From Gnetum montanum (lineage: Eukaryota > Streptophyta > Gnetopsida > Gnetales > Gnetaceae): 64,000 bases of DNA. Each line of letters starts with the position of its first letter. The first letter of the stretch is position 1. Where the stretch lies: NCBI GenBank assembly GCA_015680685.1, contig MNCI01028897.1, positions 92,580-156,579 of the forward strand. The letters run 5' to 3'. Shown here one piece after another: positions 35,439-46,881 of the stretch. Both the position numbers and the translations under genes were made by a program. The notes below the pieces were generated by a model, which searched no databases, was not told the DNA's origin, and saw only the letters and a program-made list of their open reading frames with translations.

Positions 35439-36230
35439 TTGGAAACTTATTATGTTGATTGTCTTAATGCTATTCAAAGACACACTATTTGCAAACCTAG
35501 TGCATGCTTAAGAAAATGTCATGGTAGAGAATTTTGTAGGTACCACATTATAATCGAATTGTTATTTCCTTATTGTTTCTTCACCATTGCATTCATTTTT
35601 ATTAGAGTAGGTAAACTTTATTTTATCTTGGAATAAAAATTATATAGACATTCAGCTTCCATATCTTTTAATTCTAGGTACAATGTTCCTTGGTCTTTAT
35701 CTTTAGAATCCACTCTTCAAAGAGATCTACAAAATAATAATGAAATTACTTATGTTCCTTGAAAAAATGATTCTAGGCTTAATTTTCATAACAAAATGAT
35801 GGTTTAAACATGAAGGGAAAATACATATTTTCTTCCAATAATGTCACAATATGTTGTCATAAAATATATCTTAAAATATAAAACTAAATCAGAGAAGAAA
35901 TCATAGTCTTTTCATGACATGTTGCTACAAATTTTAGAGTCAAGGAATTGTCATGAGGATGCTTTATCAGTCTATAGAAGGCTCATTATGGATGCTACTA
36001 TAGATAGAGACATTGATGCTATGGAGGTTTATCACATGTTGTATAAGCTTTCCTTGGTAAACTACAATTGTGTTTTCCACACACTCAATGTTTCTCAAGA
36101 TGTGTATAAAAAAGATCTAATTTTTTTAGATGAAACTAATTACGGTGAAAACTACATAAATCTTATTAAAATATATCAGTAATGTCTGCTTCTAATGGAG
36201 AATGTATCATTGTTGTAAGATTTTAAAGAG
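35439..36230 (+). pseudogene. Helitron Rep endonuclease, N-terminally truncated
   Basis: The open frame at 35439 begins in CLNAIQRHTICKPSACLRKC, the region of Helitron Rep that follows the HUH motif. After a frame change come KNDSRLNFHNKMMV and RENTYFLPIMSQYVVIKYIL. The catalytic tyrosine motif YxxKYxxK is intact as KYILKYKTK, with Tyr codons at 35865 and 35877. The next part, at 35919-36182, has DIDAMEVYHMLYKLSLVNYN, the conserved RDISAQEVxHLLxGLPL block. The missing HUH part and several stops make it inactive. Confidence 0.85.
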
Positions 36231-36339
36231 TATAATTGCAACATGAAGAATAAGAACAACCCAAATTGAAATTTGTGTCATCCAAAGCTAGATAATATTA
36301 GGAGATTATTCCAAGTTTCTCATCCCACCGAAGTAAGGG

Positions 36340-38090
36340 AAACAAAAATAAATTGAATACAATTGGGCTTTATTGTTATTGAATTATCTTTTTAGAGATG
36401 TGAAGCAAGATCTTGGTTCTAATGATGAAGAGTTTGAAATGAAGTGGTTGTCCATTCAACATCTGTATGTAGCATTAGAGATTAATACTAAAGGAGAACT
36501 CAAGTGAGCTTTAGAGGAAGAAAGAAAATTTGTAGATGTAACTCTCTAGGTGTAGGATCATGTAGAATATGATTTTGAAATCCTCAATCATCATCTCTTA
36601 TCATCAAGTCATTTCCAAATAATATAATTGAAGATGCTTAGCCTATGGGATGTTGATATGATGCATGACTAGACGTTAGAGTGCTTAAGAAAGGAAGTTG
36701 CAAACTTTAATACAAGCTTTATTACTAGCAATAAATCGTCTTGGTCCATGATTATCATTAACCATGACTATGGTGCCTACAATTCTGATAAGTTGGATAC
36801 AAAGTAAAAGAAATGCTACAAGAAAATTAGAGGGCATATGATATTTTCATAGTCAATAACTGAAGTTCTTTCTGCTTTACGAATGATTATCTACGGAATA
36901 ACTGGTATGGGAAAGTAATTTTTCATAGGTGCACTTCATAATTCTTTCATGAAATACTATCATGAAAGAAATAATGCTTAAGTTGTCATGGCATCCATAG
37001 GAGTTGTTGCATTTAACATTAATGTAACAACCATTCATTCTAGTTAGAGCATTGGAATAAGTGCATACAAAAACTCTCTTCCTTTACAAAGATAAGTATA
37101 CAACATTAACTTTCCTAGGTTAAATATATAATAATTGATCAAGTGAGCATTTTGGGAGGAAGATTACTATTGAGCATTAATAGATGACTAATAGAAATTT
37201 TTCTTAAGCATCATAATGAATTGTGGAGGAGGATCAGTTATACTAATAGGTGATTTGGGTTAGATTTCTCCTATGCTTGATGTTGTACCTTATCCATCCA
37301 AGAATCTAGATATTATAGAAGTTTGACAATCATTTGATATCCTTGTTATTTTAGATGCAATTTATCATCAGTCTAGAACTGTTCCTCAACAACAAAAATT
37401 TAGGGAAGTATTGATACATATCAGAGAAGGAAAAATCCTTAATGAAGACTATAATTTCTTGGCTACTTGAATGAACATACCATTCACTTCAAGTGGATTA
37501 GATTGTTTTGAAGAATTAATGCATTTGTATGATATGAAGGATAAATTCCAATTACATAATAAGAAGATGTTGCAAAAATGCATAAACCCATTGCTATTTA
37601 TGTAGCAGATAGAGATCCCCATGGATTCAAAATCTTAGATGATTATAGTGATGATATTGAGTGATCTTTGCTTATATGTGAAGGTGCAAGTGTTATGCTC
37701 ATAATTAACCTTTAGCCTAAAGTAGGATTGGTGAATGGTGCACTTGGCACAATTTATAGTATTATGTATCATCCTTATAAATAACCACCTACATTACCAT
37801 CATACGTTCTTCTTGATTTTGACTCCTACATCAAATATCCCTTTGATAATGGTAATCCTCATCATGTCCCAATTGTACCTATGGTCTAAGGGGCATCCCA
37901 TTAGTTACTATTGTGGTTGACATAGACCATGACTATTCATAAGTCTCAATGACGGACACTACATAGGGCTACTATTGGTATAGGTTTAAGAGATGTTACA
38001 GGTCTAACATTTGTTTCATTATCTAGAGTCAAGGCCATCAACTCTTTTAAAAATTCATACTCCTTTATTTGTGCAAAGATATAGAAATAT
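36340..38090 (+). pseudogene. Helitron PIF1-like helicase, broken
   Basis: This is the helicase half of the Helitron protein. The Walker A box reads GITGMGK followed by a stop (36895-36918) where Ser is expected. VVMASIGVVAFNINVTTIHS matches motif Ia. Further parts are GGGSVILIGDLG with a stop for Gln (about 37215-37260), VLIHIREGKILNEDYNFLAT (about 37410), and PLxFMxQIEIP. The C-terminal motifs are MTIHKSQ (37929-37949) and GLTFVSLSRVKAINSF (about 38000-38045). At least a dozen stops are present. The order and spacing of the motifs are normal for a PIF1-type helicase. Confidence 0.85.
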
Positions 38091-38476
38091 TTTAAATGTT
38101 AAACATCTTCATAGTAGAATTGTAGAGAAAAATCATTTTTACTCAATTAGAGGATTAGGCATATTGAGTTCACACTTAGCACTATATTTTGCCTTTTTCT
38201 CAATCCTATTCTACACCTATGTAATGTTTGTTGTACTAATTGTGTGATGTATTCCTTCATCAACATATACAAAATTTAAAAGATTTTATTTCTACTAATT
38301 TATGTTTACTAATATATATTAGTTGGTATGAAAATAGTGATATTATTGAAATAGTTCAAATAATATTTTAACAACTTAAAAATTGATATCAATGTCATTT
38401 ATAATGATAATTTATAACTTTAAAATTTTGAAAAAAAATTAAATTCTGCTCCTAGCCTACGAAACAGCTCCACTAG

Positions 38477-38477
<1 letters not shown>

Positions 38478-38512
<35 letters not shown>
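38478..38512. repeat. (TA)n microsatellite
   Basis: About 17 TA units are followed by a short (CA)n run (tacacacacg). Confidence 0.95.
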
Positions 38513-38520
<8 letters not shown>

Positions 38521-38639
38521 AATTATCCAAGATGATTTTAAAGATGTTGTTAACCAAGCCAAACTACTAGACTAGTAAATAAGATAACTAACAATGGAAT
38601 CACTCATCCATCCACTATTTCTCTACACATTTCCCAATT

Positions 38640-39108
38640 TAGTTATACCCTCTCAGTGAAGTTTGTTCTATCTTTGTCTATTCATGGTGTTTTTAAGTTG
38701 TTATTTATGCGAAAGATTTAGTTTTAAAACTTTCTAAAGAAGAGTTAAGATTTCTAAAACTTGTTGTAGAAGAAAAAGTAAAGATATGTTTGAGTTAGTT
38801 CTTCATTGTTTTCATTATTTTAACATTGGATCTAGCTATTTAAATCCATCTTAGGTTGGTTATGGTCAATGAGTTAAGAGTATATAAATTCTTGTATGAG
38901 GGTTATTGTAATGATAGAAATTATTAGTTTGTCTTGAGAGTGTTTTGTAATCTCTCTAATCTAACTTGAAAATTTAATAAAGTTTCTTTCTTATGTTTTT
39001 CATTTGTTTCTTCCTCACTTCCTCTACAACTTATTATTCCTTCGTATGTTATTTTTGTGCACTAATATTTTGAATAACGATTTTTACAAAATGCATAATT
39101 AGTTAACA
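38640..39108 (+). repeat. 5' LTR of the compact copia element
   Basis: It matches the right LTR clearly from about 38720 (ttctaaagaagagttaagat) to the end ttagttaaca at 39108. The left boundary is estimated from the length of the right LTR; the first 80 bases align poorly. Confidence 0.7.
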
Positions 39109-39110
39109 AG

Positions 39111-39123
39111 TGGTATCAAAGCA
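39111..39123 (+). promoter_or_regulatory. Primer-binding site, initiator Met tRNA
   Basis: The sequence tggtatcaaagca lies two bases after the LTR end. It has one change from the standard TGGTATCAGAGC. Confidence 0.85.
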
Positions 39124-39239
39124 CAAGGTTAAAATTGTGTAATGTTTGTTACTAATTCATTGATATTATAGGGTAACTTGGTTTTGTAGATTATTTTTTT
39201 ATTTCTAAGTAAAAGCTTTGTGTGTAGGTTGTGCTAAAT

Positions 39240-39945
39240 GGAGAAGACAAGATTGATCTTAGTAGACAAATTTGATGGCCAAAATTATGAGCTTTGGAAG
39301 ATCAAAGTGGAAGATATGTTGTTTGGTCAAGATCTTGAATTACAGATATAAGGATCAAATGTAAGACCTACATTTATTCTTGTAAATGAATGGAATAGCT
39401 ATATTGAAAAAATATTGCAAGCATTTGATGATCTCTCGAGGATTGCATTCTTATTAAAGGGTAACAAGGAACAATAGCATATGATTTTTGGTGCAAGTTA
39501 GAATCTTTGTATCAATCAGATATTGTTGTAAATCATGTCTTCCTACACAAAAAATTTCATAGCCTAATTCAGAGGTGAATGAATCAATGTAATCTTATTT
39601 GCAACATTTTAATACTATTATTTCCCAAATGACTGTAGTTGGGAAAAGAATGTATAATGAAGATAAAGCTATGATATTTCTTATTTCATTACCTAAATCT
39701 TGGGATAATCTCATAATAAATTTAAGTAGAAACACATTATGTGTATTGGATTTTGATGAGGTTGTAGGTGCTATTTTGGCTAAAGAAATTAGGCATTCAT
39801 ATAATCAAGGTTTACATCAAATGAAGGCCCATCATCAGATGAAGCTTTTCATCTTGAACATAAGCAAAAGAGATAGATATCGAGATGTTGACATTACAAA
39901 AAGGTTGGACATGTGTGTAGAGATTGTCCATTTTAAAGGTTAATG
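39240..39945 (+). pseudogene. gag: Copia gag of the compact element
   Basis: The start ATG at 39240 gives MEKTRLILVDKFDGQNYELW and KIKVEDML, a typical copia gag N-terminus. After stops and frame changes, 39599-39943 stays open, with QHFNTIISQMTVVGKRMYNE, AMIFLISLPKSWDNLI and FDEVVGAILAKEIR. A zinc knuckle in another frame (about 39890-39930) reads C-stop-HYKKVGHVCRDC: the second Cys is Tyr and a stop replaces the Trp. The product would be a particle protein. Gag is the only coding part between the LTRs. Confidence 0.85.
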
Positions 39946-40345
39946 GTAGTACTTCCAATGAACCTGAGTCTTCCAAACATGAAAACTTTATGGAAGATAC
40001 AATTGACTTTTGATAATATCATTTTCTAGCTATGGTTATTCTCTCAAGATCATAACTAGTAGAAATAAGTGGGAGTTGTATATTAGTTTGTTTTTATCCA
40101 ATTTTTGTGTTAGCATCTATTATGAATTTTGGGATAGCATTTGTTAGTATTGGTGTAATGCTATCTTATGTTCTTTTCACTTAAGGAGGCCTAGTTCGTT
40201 AGGATGTTTCATGTAGAGATGCTCCTCGAATAGTTGTGTGCACCTGTGACTTTCTACATGTTGTGGAAGGCATAGAGTATTGATTGATGAAGTTGTTCCA
40301 TCTTATTTTACATCAATCTGAATAATTTGTATTCAAGTGGAAGAT

Positions 40346-40812
40346 TATTAGAGATGTAAAGACAAAATCTATAGTTAACTTCTATTGCAATTCACTTTTC
40401 TCTTCTACCATTTGCTAGTTTTAGGATTTTCTAAAGAAGAGCTAAGATTTCTAAAACTTGTTATAAAAGAAAGAGTGAAGATATTTTTGAGTTAATTATT
40501 GGTTGTTTCCATTATTTTAACCTTGGATCAAACTATTTAAATCCATCTTGGATTGGTTATGATTAGTGAGTTGAGAGTGTATGATCTCCTATATAAGGAT
40601 TAATGTAATAGGAGTAATTGATTTGTGAGTTTGTCTTGTGAGTGTTTTGTAATCTTTCTAATTTGACTTGAAAACTAAATAAAGATGCTTTCCTATGTTT
40701 TTCCTTTATTTCATCCTCACTCCCTTTTGCGAGTTATTTTTCCTTCTTGTGTTATTTTTATGCTAGTAATATTTCAAATAATGATTTTTGCATCATGTAC
40801 AATTAGTTAACA
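40346..40812 (+). repeat. 3' LTR of the compact copia element
   Basis: It is preceded by the purine-rich aagtggaaga (40336-40345), begins tattagagatg (a change from TGTTAG) and ends attagttaaca, 467 bp. A TATA-like tcctatataagg lies at about 40589-40600. Confidence 0.8.
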
Positions 40813-41915
40813 CTAATTAATATTTATTACATAGTGATGAACCATGAAGTATCCCACCACTCTAAAATATAAGTTATGGGTACCAACGTGTTACCATATA
40901 GTAATCCATGGATGGAAAATGTTATTATGATAGTAATTAAGTTCAAGTTTAAGATCATTGTCTTCCCACCTTCAGTTAGTGAAGTTCTAGTATATGGCTT
41001 AGCTCTTAGTAAGGCATATGATTACTAATTTTATTTCAACCATTAGTGCTTCTAATCATAAACATGGTAAAATGAATATTAAATCCTGAGTCTATGTAAC
41101 AATAGAAATGTAAATCTATTCTATCTTAGTGCAATGGACATCCATTCTTGGTCTATCATTCATGCCTTGGACTTGTGCGGTTATCACTAGGATTAATGAG
41201 TGGAATTACTACTAGGTAAACCTAGCAACACCACTAATGGATTACTAGATAACTATACTTAATGCTCAAAACCAATTGTATCCATACTGCTTACTAATAA
41301 ACAAGGTAAAGTACTGTAGAACATAAAGTATTAAGCTACGAAAATAGTAAAAGTTATGCTAAGTGCATAAATAGAAAACTAAGGAATGTTGCAATGATGA
41401 AGAGAAATCTTGATCTTTATTTTCATCATGAATCATGTTCAAGTACAACTCATTTGAATAAAGACACCAATCACTTATGAAACATCACACTACGAGCACT
41501 CAATTTTATTGCTAAGTCTATGGAAACAAACTTCAAGAGTCTACCTAAGGGTGTAATGAAAAGGTTATTAGATTCTGTACCCAAGTGTTATATTTATAAG
41601 GATGTACATAGCATGGATTACAACATTATATCTATGAAATCATTTCTACTATATCACATTACTCCAAAAATTAACTTTATCCTGCCTCCATAACTGATTG
41701 GAAACTTGTCCTCAAGCTAAAAAAAATGAGGATAAAGTCCCTTACAAAATTAGAAGGTAGATTCAACTTGAAATGACTAACTAACTATTTACATGAGTTG
41801 GAATGCCATAGTGGTGTGTTTACAAAATATGACACAATTATATGACAAAAGAAAAGAAAACAAAACAAAAATTGGAGTAGTTTGATGTAGCTCATGTTCC
41901 TGGTGATGGTGGCTC
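40813..41915 (-). repeat. LTR-like region downstream of the unknown ORF, copy 1
   Basis: In minus orientation the unknown ORF is followed by gcttgaggacaag (plus-strand about 41706-41718) and then a TATA box ccttataaatataac (about 41601-41587). The matching place after copy 2 has aacttgaggatgag and a TATA box at about 59726-59712. The layout is that of a 3' LTR. Its ends are not defined. Confidence 0.4.
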
Positions 41916-41921
41916 TTCCAT

Positions 41922-44662
41922 TGGCTACTTCCTTTTGTCATTAGGCTTTTTCAATTGGTACCTATTTACTAGTACCTGAAGTTTCTTCTCCTCTATCCTA
42001 AGATCATGTACCATCCATGCTTGTTTAGTAATGTTTGATAGAGTAGGTACATCCCATGGAAATGACAATTGCAGAAATATATGATTGGCCTTCACATACC
42101 ATGCTGCAACTTGCCATTGTTCTTTCTCAAAAGTTCTAGCCAACTTTCTCAATTCTTGAGAGTCTAACATGCAATGAGCTAGGTTAGCTCCTACATTCTT
42201 TTGGGCCAAGTAGCTAGCTTTCAGAATCTCGAGCTTAGAATTTACAACATGTAATTTATATACAGCATATTTTCTAGCTACAAATTCTTTCTCACATAAT
42301 GCATATACTACTGCTACTTGTTGTTCTAATTTTTTTTTGGGCCTACCTAATATTAACATGGCTTTATTAGCATATCAAAGGTTTGCAAATCCCATGTATT
42401 ATATCAAATCCTTAATCTGCAAGTCTTTATTGTTTATTTCTACTTGGTGAACATGAGTAAGATTATCTAGAATTGGCTTCCAATTAGGATTTTGTATAGA
42501 AATTGAGTTGATTCTAGCCTTTCCCATCTAGATATCTTTCTCATTGATCTATTTGTACATGTTCACTTGGTTTCTAAAATTCTTCTTAAGTATCTCATAC
42601 TTCTTGGAATCATTCTACCATCTACTAATTTCAATTATAGATTTCTATTAGATAGCATGAAATTCTTCCTTTAACAAGGTTCAATTTTCATGGGTCAAGT
42701 GACTCATGTCTTGGTTGACATAAACTAGTTTCTCTTAGAGTTGTTGGATGCTCTCCTCAAAAACATTCTTTTATGTTTCAATGTTTTTCAGCTAAGAATT
42801 ATTAGTAACTTGTTACTTGTTTTCTTCTTGCAAGGTGATGAGTGCTTTGACATATGCATATGTTTGAGATTCTACCACTACTCCATCCCACATTGTCTTC
42901 CTCTTTTCATTTTCCATCTTCATGTTATGATCAATCAAGCACCTCACATGGTTAATTTTTAATTGTTCAAGTTGGCTTGGTGCTACAAAATATATTGGAT
43001 CTTTTCTTTCAAGTATTAGGGTGGCTAACCCTTTTTGTAATCTTTAAACTCCATTTTCTGCATGCTCAACCTTGGTCTTAGCCATGACCAACTTTCCATT
43101 TGTGGTAATTAATTTAGACAAAACTGTAGTGATATCATTGAGGACATCAAAAATATTTTGCATTACTTATCCTATCTATAGTAGTATATTGAATATGTCT
43201 TCATGTTTTCCATGATTCATTAAGGTATTAGTAAGAATTTAAGCATCTCTCACTCCAAAAATATCAACCAACAACATAATAGGAATATTGAATGATTCTT
43301 TGACATAATTTGTGATACTTTAGCTACTCCTATTACATCTTGATACTACATAACCATGATTGTGGCTCCTTCACCTATTTCTAGCATCACTTGCAATGAT
43401 GCAACATTCCCTAAAATTTGTTTTGTCCAATCATCCTCTTCTCCTATTTGCAATGACACTTTCCCACTAGTTGGATTTATGGACATGGTAGGCCTAATGG
43501 AGCTCTCTCTTACTTTATACAAATCAGCTTCCTCCCTTATTGCCCAATTTATGATTTGTAAAATTTGTTGCAGATAGCTCATATAAGGTCTATAATCCTA
43601 CTACTAATGTTCTTGTTGCTTATTTGGGGGTTGATTACTATGACTAGTTTTTTGTTACTGGCTAGTAGCTACAATGCTATCGGTAAGAGTGGAACCTACA
43701 ATTCCCTCAATGCCTACTAGTTTCTCTACCTGATGCTAATTTGGTAGCACTTGTTTGAACATTTCTCCATATGAATCACTCTACATGTTTCTAGGGACAT
43801 CATTGGTGTACCCTTGGATTCTATCTTACTTGCATAGCTTTCTGATAAGACAAGGAAATGGGAGTATTAGCTTTCTTGCCTTCTTTTCCTTGAAATACCT
43901 TTGAATTTCAAGAAAGTATAGATGGATGATGTTGGTGTTGAACTTTTCCATCATGATAGCACTACCTCCAACAACATATGTTGATATTCTATTAAGCTTT
44001 TTTGTAGGGAACAAGTGGTAGGTGACAATGTTGAAATATATCTTTTCTTTTGTTGTGAGCTCACTATAATATTTATCTTTCTTACCTACTCTTTGTAACC
44101 ACAATTATTTTGCATCAATTTTAGATCTAGTGGAGATCTATGCCACATTTACCCATTCATTGGGAACATTAAGGGCCTTGCCAGTTTCTTCCACTATATA
44201 TGATATAGAGACTCCTTCAATTTTTATAATGGCATCGGCCTATTTTTTCCAATAAAACTAGTACATTTATCCTAATTTCTATTAGCCACTATCAATGAGT
44301 TTGGGTCATAAAAAAGATGCTTAGAGATGTGTCTTCACTACTTCTAAATAAAATTCCATAAATGGACAAAAATTTAGTTCCACGATAATCGTGGACATGA
44401 TTAACTTTTTTTGGATGGCCTATAGGCATTCTGGTGATAGCATGAGCTGTTTTCCTCGTTTAGGTGCTTGTGGAATCTTTACCTCTCCTTGGGATGAGTG
44501 ATCTCTAACAAAGGTTTATTGATGAATTTTGTATGATTGAGCCTCCTTCTCTACATGTTCTGCTTGTGTAGTTTGTTTTCCAGTTTGGCCTCTTCCATGG
44601 CCTCTTGATCTTTTGCCCCTATGTTCTGAAGGTTCTCCTTCTAGTGGTCTCTTTGGGATCAT
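41922..44662 (-). pseudogene. Unknown retroelement ORF of about 900 codons, copy 1
   Basis: Read on the minus strand, a frame starts at the ATG at 44662 (MIPKRPLEGEPSEHRGKRSR, then GHGRGQ). It can be followed with stops to 41922. Matches with copy 2 (60.2-62.95 kb) include IIKIEGVSISYIVEE (about 44220), LYFLEIQRYFKEKKARKLIL (about 43900) and a C-terminal block, VKANHIFLQLSFPWDVP (about 42090-42040). The region between is charged and looks coiled-coil. No enzyme motif is visible and I do not recognise the family. An N-terminal basic GRGQ stretch, coiled coil and LTR-like flanks would fit a gag-like structural protein of a non-autonomous element, but this is speculation. Confidence 0.6.
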
Positions 44663-44788
44663 CTTCAATCAACAAGGGTGAGAAATTATTAGAGTGTTTA
44701 CATATATTCTTAATAGTTATTCACCTTGATCATACCCATGTTTAGATCAAGCTCTTATCATATTGTGATTGCAGAGTTGGAAAAATTT

Positions 44789-45575
44789 TCAAGAAGGAAC
44801 CCCTTAGGTGTTATCTCTTTTACTTACTTATGACCTTGTATCATTTCCTTGCTTATTGTAGTCTAAAATAGCTGGTATGGTCAATTAGGAGGATTATCTA
44901 AGTCTTTCTAGCATTAGTTATATTGATTAACTTTAAGATTCTTACTATATCTTTATACTTACTATTTATCATATCTTCTAGGCATTGGGAATTTTGGGCT
45001 CAAATTCTCAAAAAGAAACCCCTTAGGTATTATCTCTTTTAGCTACTTATGGCCTTCCATCATTTTCTTGCTTATTATAGCCTAAAATAGTTGGTATGAG
45101 CTATTAGGAGGATTATCTAAGTCTTTCTAACCTTAGTTAGATTGATTAAATTTAAGATTCCTATTGTCTCTTTATACTTACCCTTTATAGAATCTTTTGA
45201 ACATTAGGAATTTTTGGCTCAAAATTTCAAAAAAGAACCCATTAGGTGTTATCTCTTTTAGTTACCTATTACCTTTCATCATTTTCTTACTTATTATAGC
45301 CTAAAATAGTTGGTATGGCCTATCAGAAGGATTATCAAAGTTTTTTTGGACTTAGTTAGATTGATTAACTTTAAGATTCTTATTATCTCTTTGTACTTAG
45401 CATTTATAGCATCTTTTGGTTGTTAGGAATTTTTGGCTCAAATTTTCAAAAAGGAACACCTTAGGTGTTATATCTTTTAATTATTTATGACCTTCCATCA
45501 TTTTCTTGATTATTATAGCCTAAAATAGTTGGTGTGGACTATTAGGAGAATTATCTAAGTCTTTCTAATAAAGAT
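44789..45575 (-). repeat. Tandem array, 219-bp unit, about 3.6 copies
   Basis: The anchor aggtgttatctctttta or a close variant recurs at 44806, 45025, 45244 and 45463, exactly 219 bases apart each time. Each unit also holds gcctaaaatagttggtatgg and ggattatctaagtcttt. The array lies just upstream, in minus orientation, of the start of the unknown ORF at 44662. Confidence 0.95.
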
Positions 45576-46880
45576 TATCCATCTCTATGTAAAAATATAA
45601 ATCCTTCATTAAATGCTCATCTTTGTAAAGTGAGTTTAAAAAATAGTTGATGTTGAGGAAAGAATGTACCTAGCTAACTATAGTACAAATTGACATAATC
45701 TCTTATAGTACTAGGATGTGAAACCATAATCATTGAGAAGAGGATTCGACTTTCTTTTCCTTTTCTTTTACCTTATTCTTTTTTTGTCAGAAAAAGAAGA
45801 AAGACAAGTCATTAAGTATGGAGACTAGATAGACAAAATTAATAATATCAAAATAAAGAATATAATTAGTTTCATTTTTCTTCATAGTAGAAACCCTTTG
45901 GAAATTGAACATTAAGAAATAATTATATTACGATCTATATTTATTAATTGATAAATCACAAAACTTTCCTCTCCTCCTAAAATAATATTCCAAGAGAAGT
46001 AAACTAATGAACATATCACCACTCTCTAAGTATTCTTAATTTGGGATATTGTTAAGATAAGACAATCTTTAAACAACCTGGCCCAATCATAAGAATTTGG
46101 TAACATATCATAATGAAGGCAATAAATACAATATATGTGGATATAGGAAGGCTTATTAACCCAAACATATCTCCCAAATATTAAACAACTAATATAGAAC
46201 AAAGATTTATCATTAAAAGCCAAATTTTTAAATTTATGGGAGTTAGAATGAGAGGTTAAGGAATTAACATAATTCCACAATTTGGTTTCTTTAAAGACTC
46301 TAATATTCTTACTATTATTTTAGAGATCAATATAGATATTCAAACCTTTATGAAGAACAAAGTTGATACATTAGAGTTCAAAACTTAAATGACAAGTAAC
46401 CCTAGCTAAGAGAAGTTAACTCTAGCTTGGTTAGGACCTATATAAACCATCTTTAATATCCATAACATCAAGAGGATAAGATGAAGGTCCTTCAAATTCT
46501 AACATCCTGCAATTGTCTAGCCTTTTTCTATAAGAAGAAATCATTAGAAAATCATAAAATAGGGGGTGAAATAATAGATGAAGCAACTACAAAACTAGAT
46601 GTAAGATTTTGAGTGTAACTACATACAAATAATTTATGTTAATTAATAGTTTGATGAACAATATATGATGTTTCAGAGATGGTGCAAAAGACACAAATAT
46701 ATATTCTTAATTTTATGAAATCAATTACTAGCTAATTATAGGCTTTTTAGAAATACAAAGGCCTGCAATAGTCGAAACTTCTCAAATTTCTATGCTGAAA
46801 ATGCCTAGAGGACCATCATCATTATTATTGTTACCAAATGTTTGAAAAAAATATTTTTTACCTCCAAGACAAGAAGAGAT
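45576..46880. other. Unassigned stretch with one protein-like frame
   Basis: On the minus strand, 46280-46026 is open and reads protein-like (KSLFYISCLIFGRYVWVNKP), and its frame continues upstream with stops. I cannot place it. The rest has no feature. Confidence 0.35.
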
Positions 46881-46881
46881 T

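Larger units (their letters stand above)
35439..38090 (+). mobile_element. Helitron remnant (Rep C-terminal part plus helicase)
   Basis: Helitrons move by rolling-circle replication with a Rep-helicase protein. Pieces of one such protein occur here in order, from the mid-Rep region to the last helicase motifs. The HUH histidines upstream are missing because copia sequence adjoins at 35421. No terminal hairpin plus CTRR end could be fixed on the right. Confidence 0.85.
38640..40812 (+). mobile_element. Compact copia element with gag only (TR-GAG-like)
   Basis: Two similar terminal regions (about 38640-39108 and 40346-40812) flank 1.24 kb that contains a primer site, a gag frame and a polypurine tract, but no protease, integrase or RT. 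The whole is 2.2 kb. It is either an internally deleted copy or one of the non-autonomous gag-only families described in plants as TR-GAG. The decayed gag means this copy is inactive. Confidence 0.8.

Noticed and set aside
38520-38580. Helitron 3' end at ctactagactagt
   Set aside because: The CTAG word is present, but no GC-rich hairpin lies just upstream at the usual distance.
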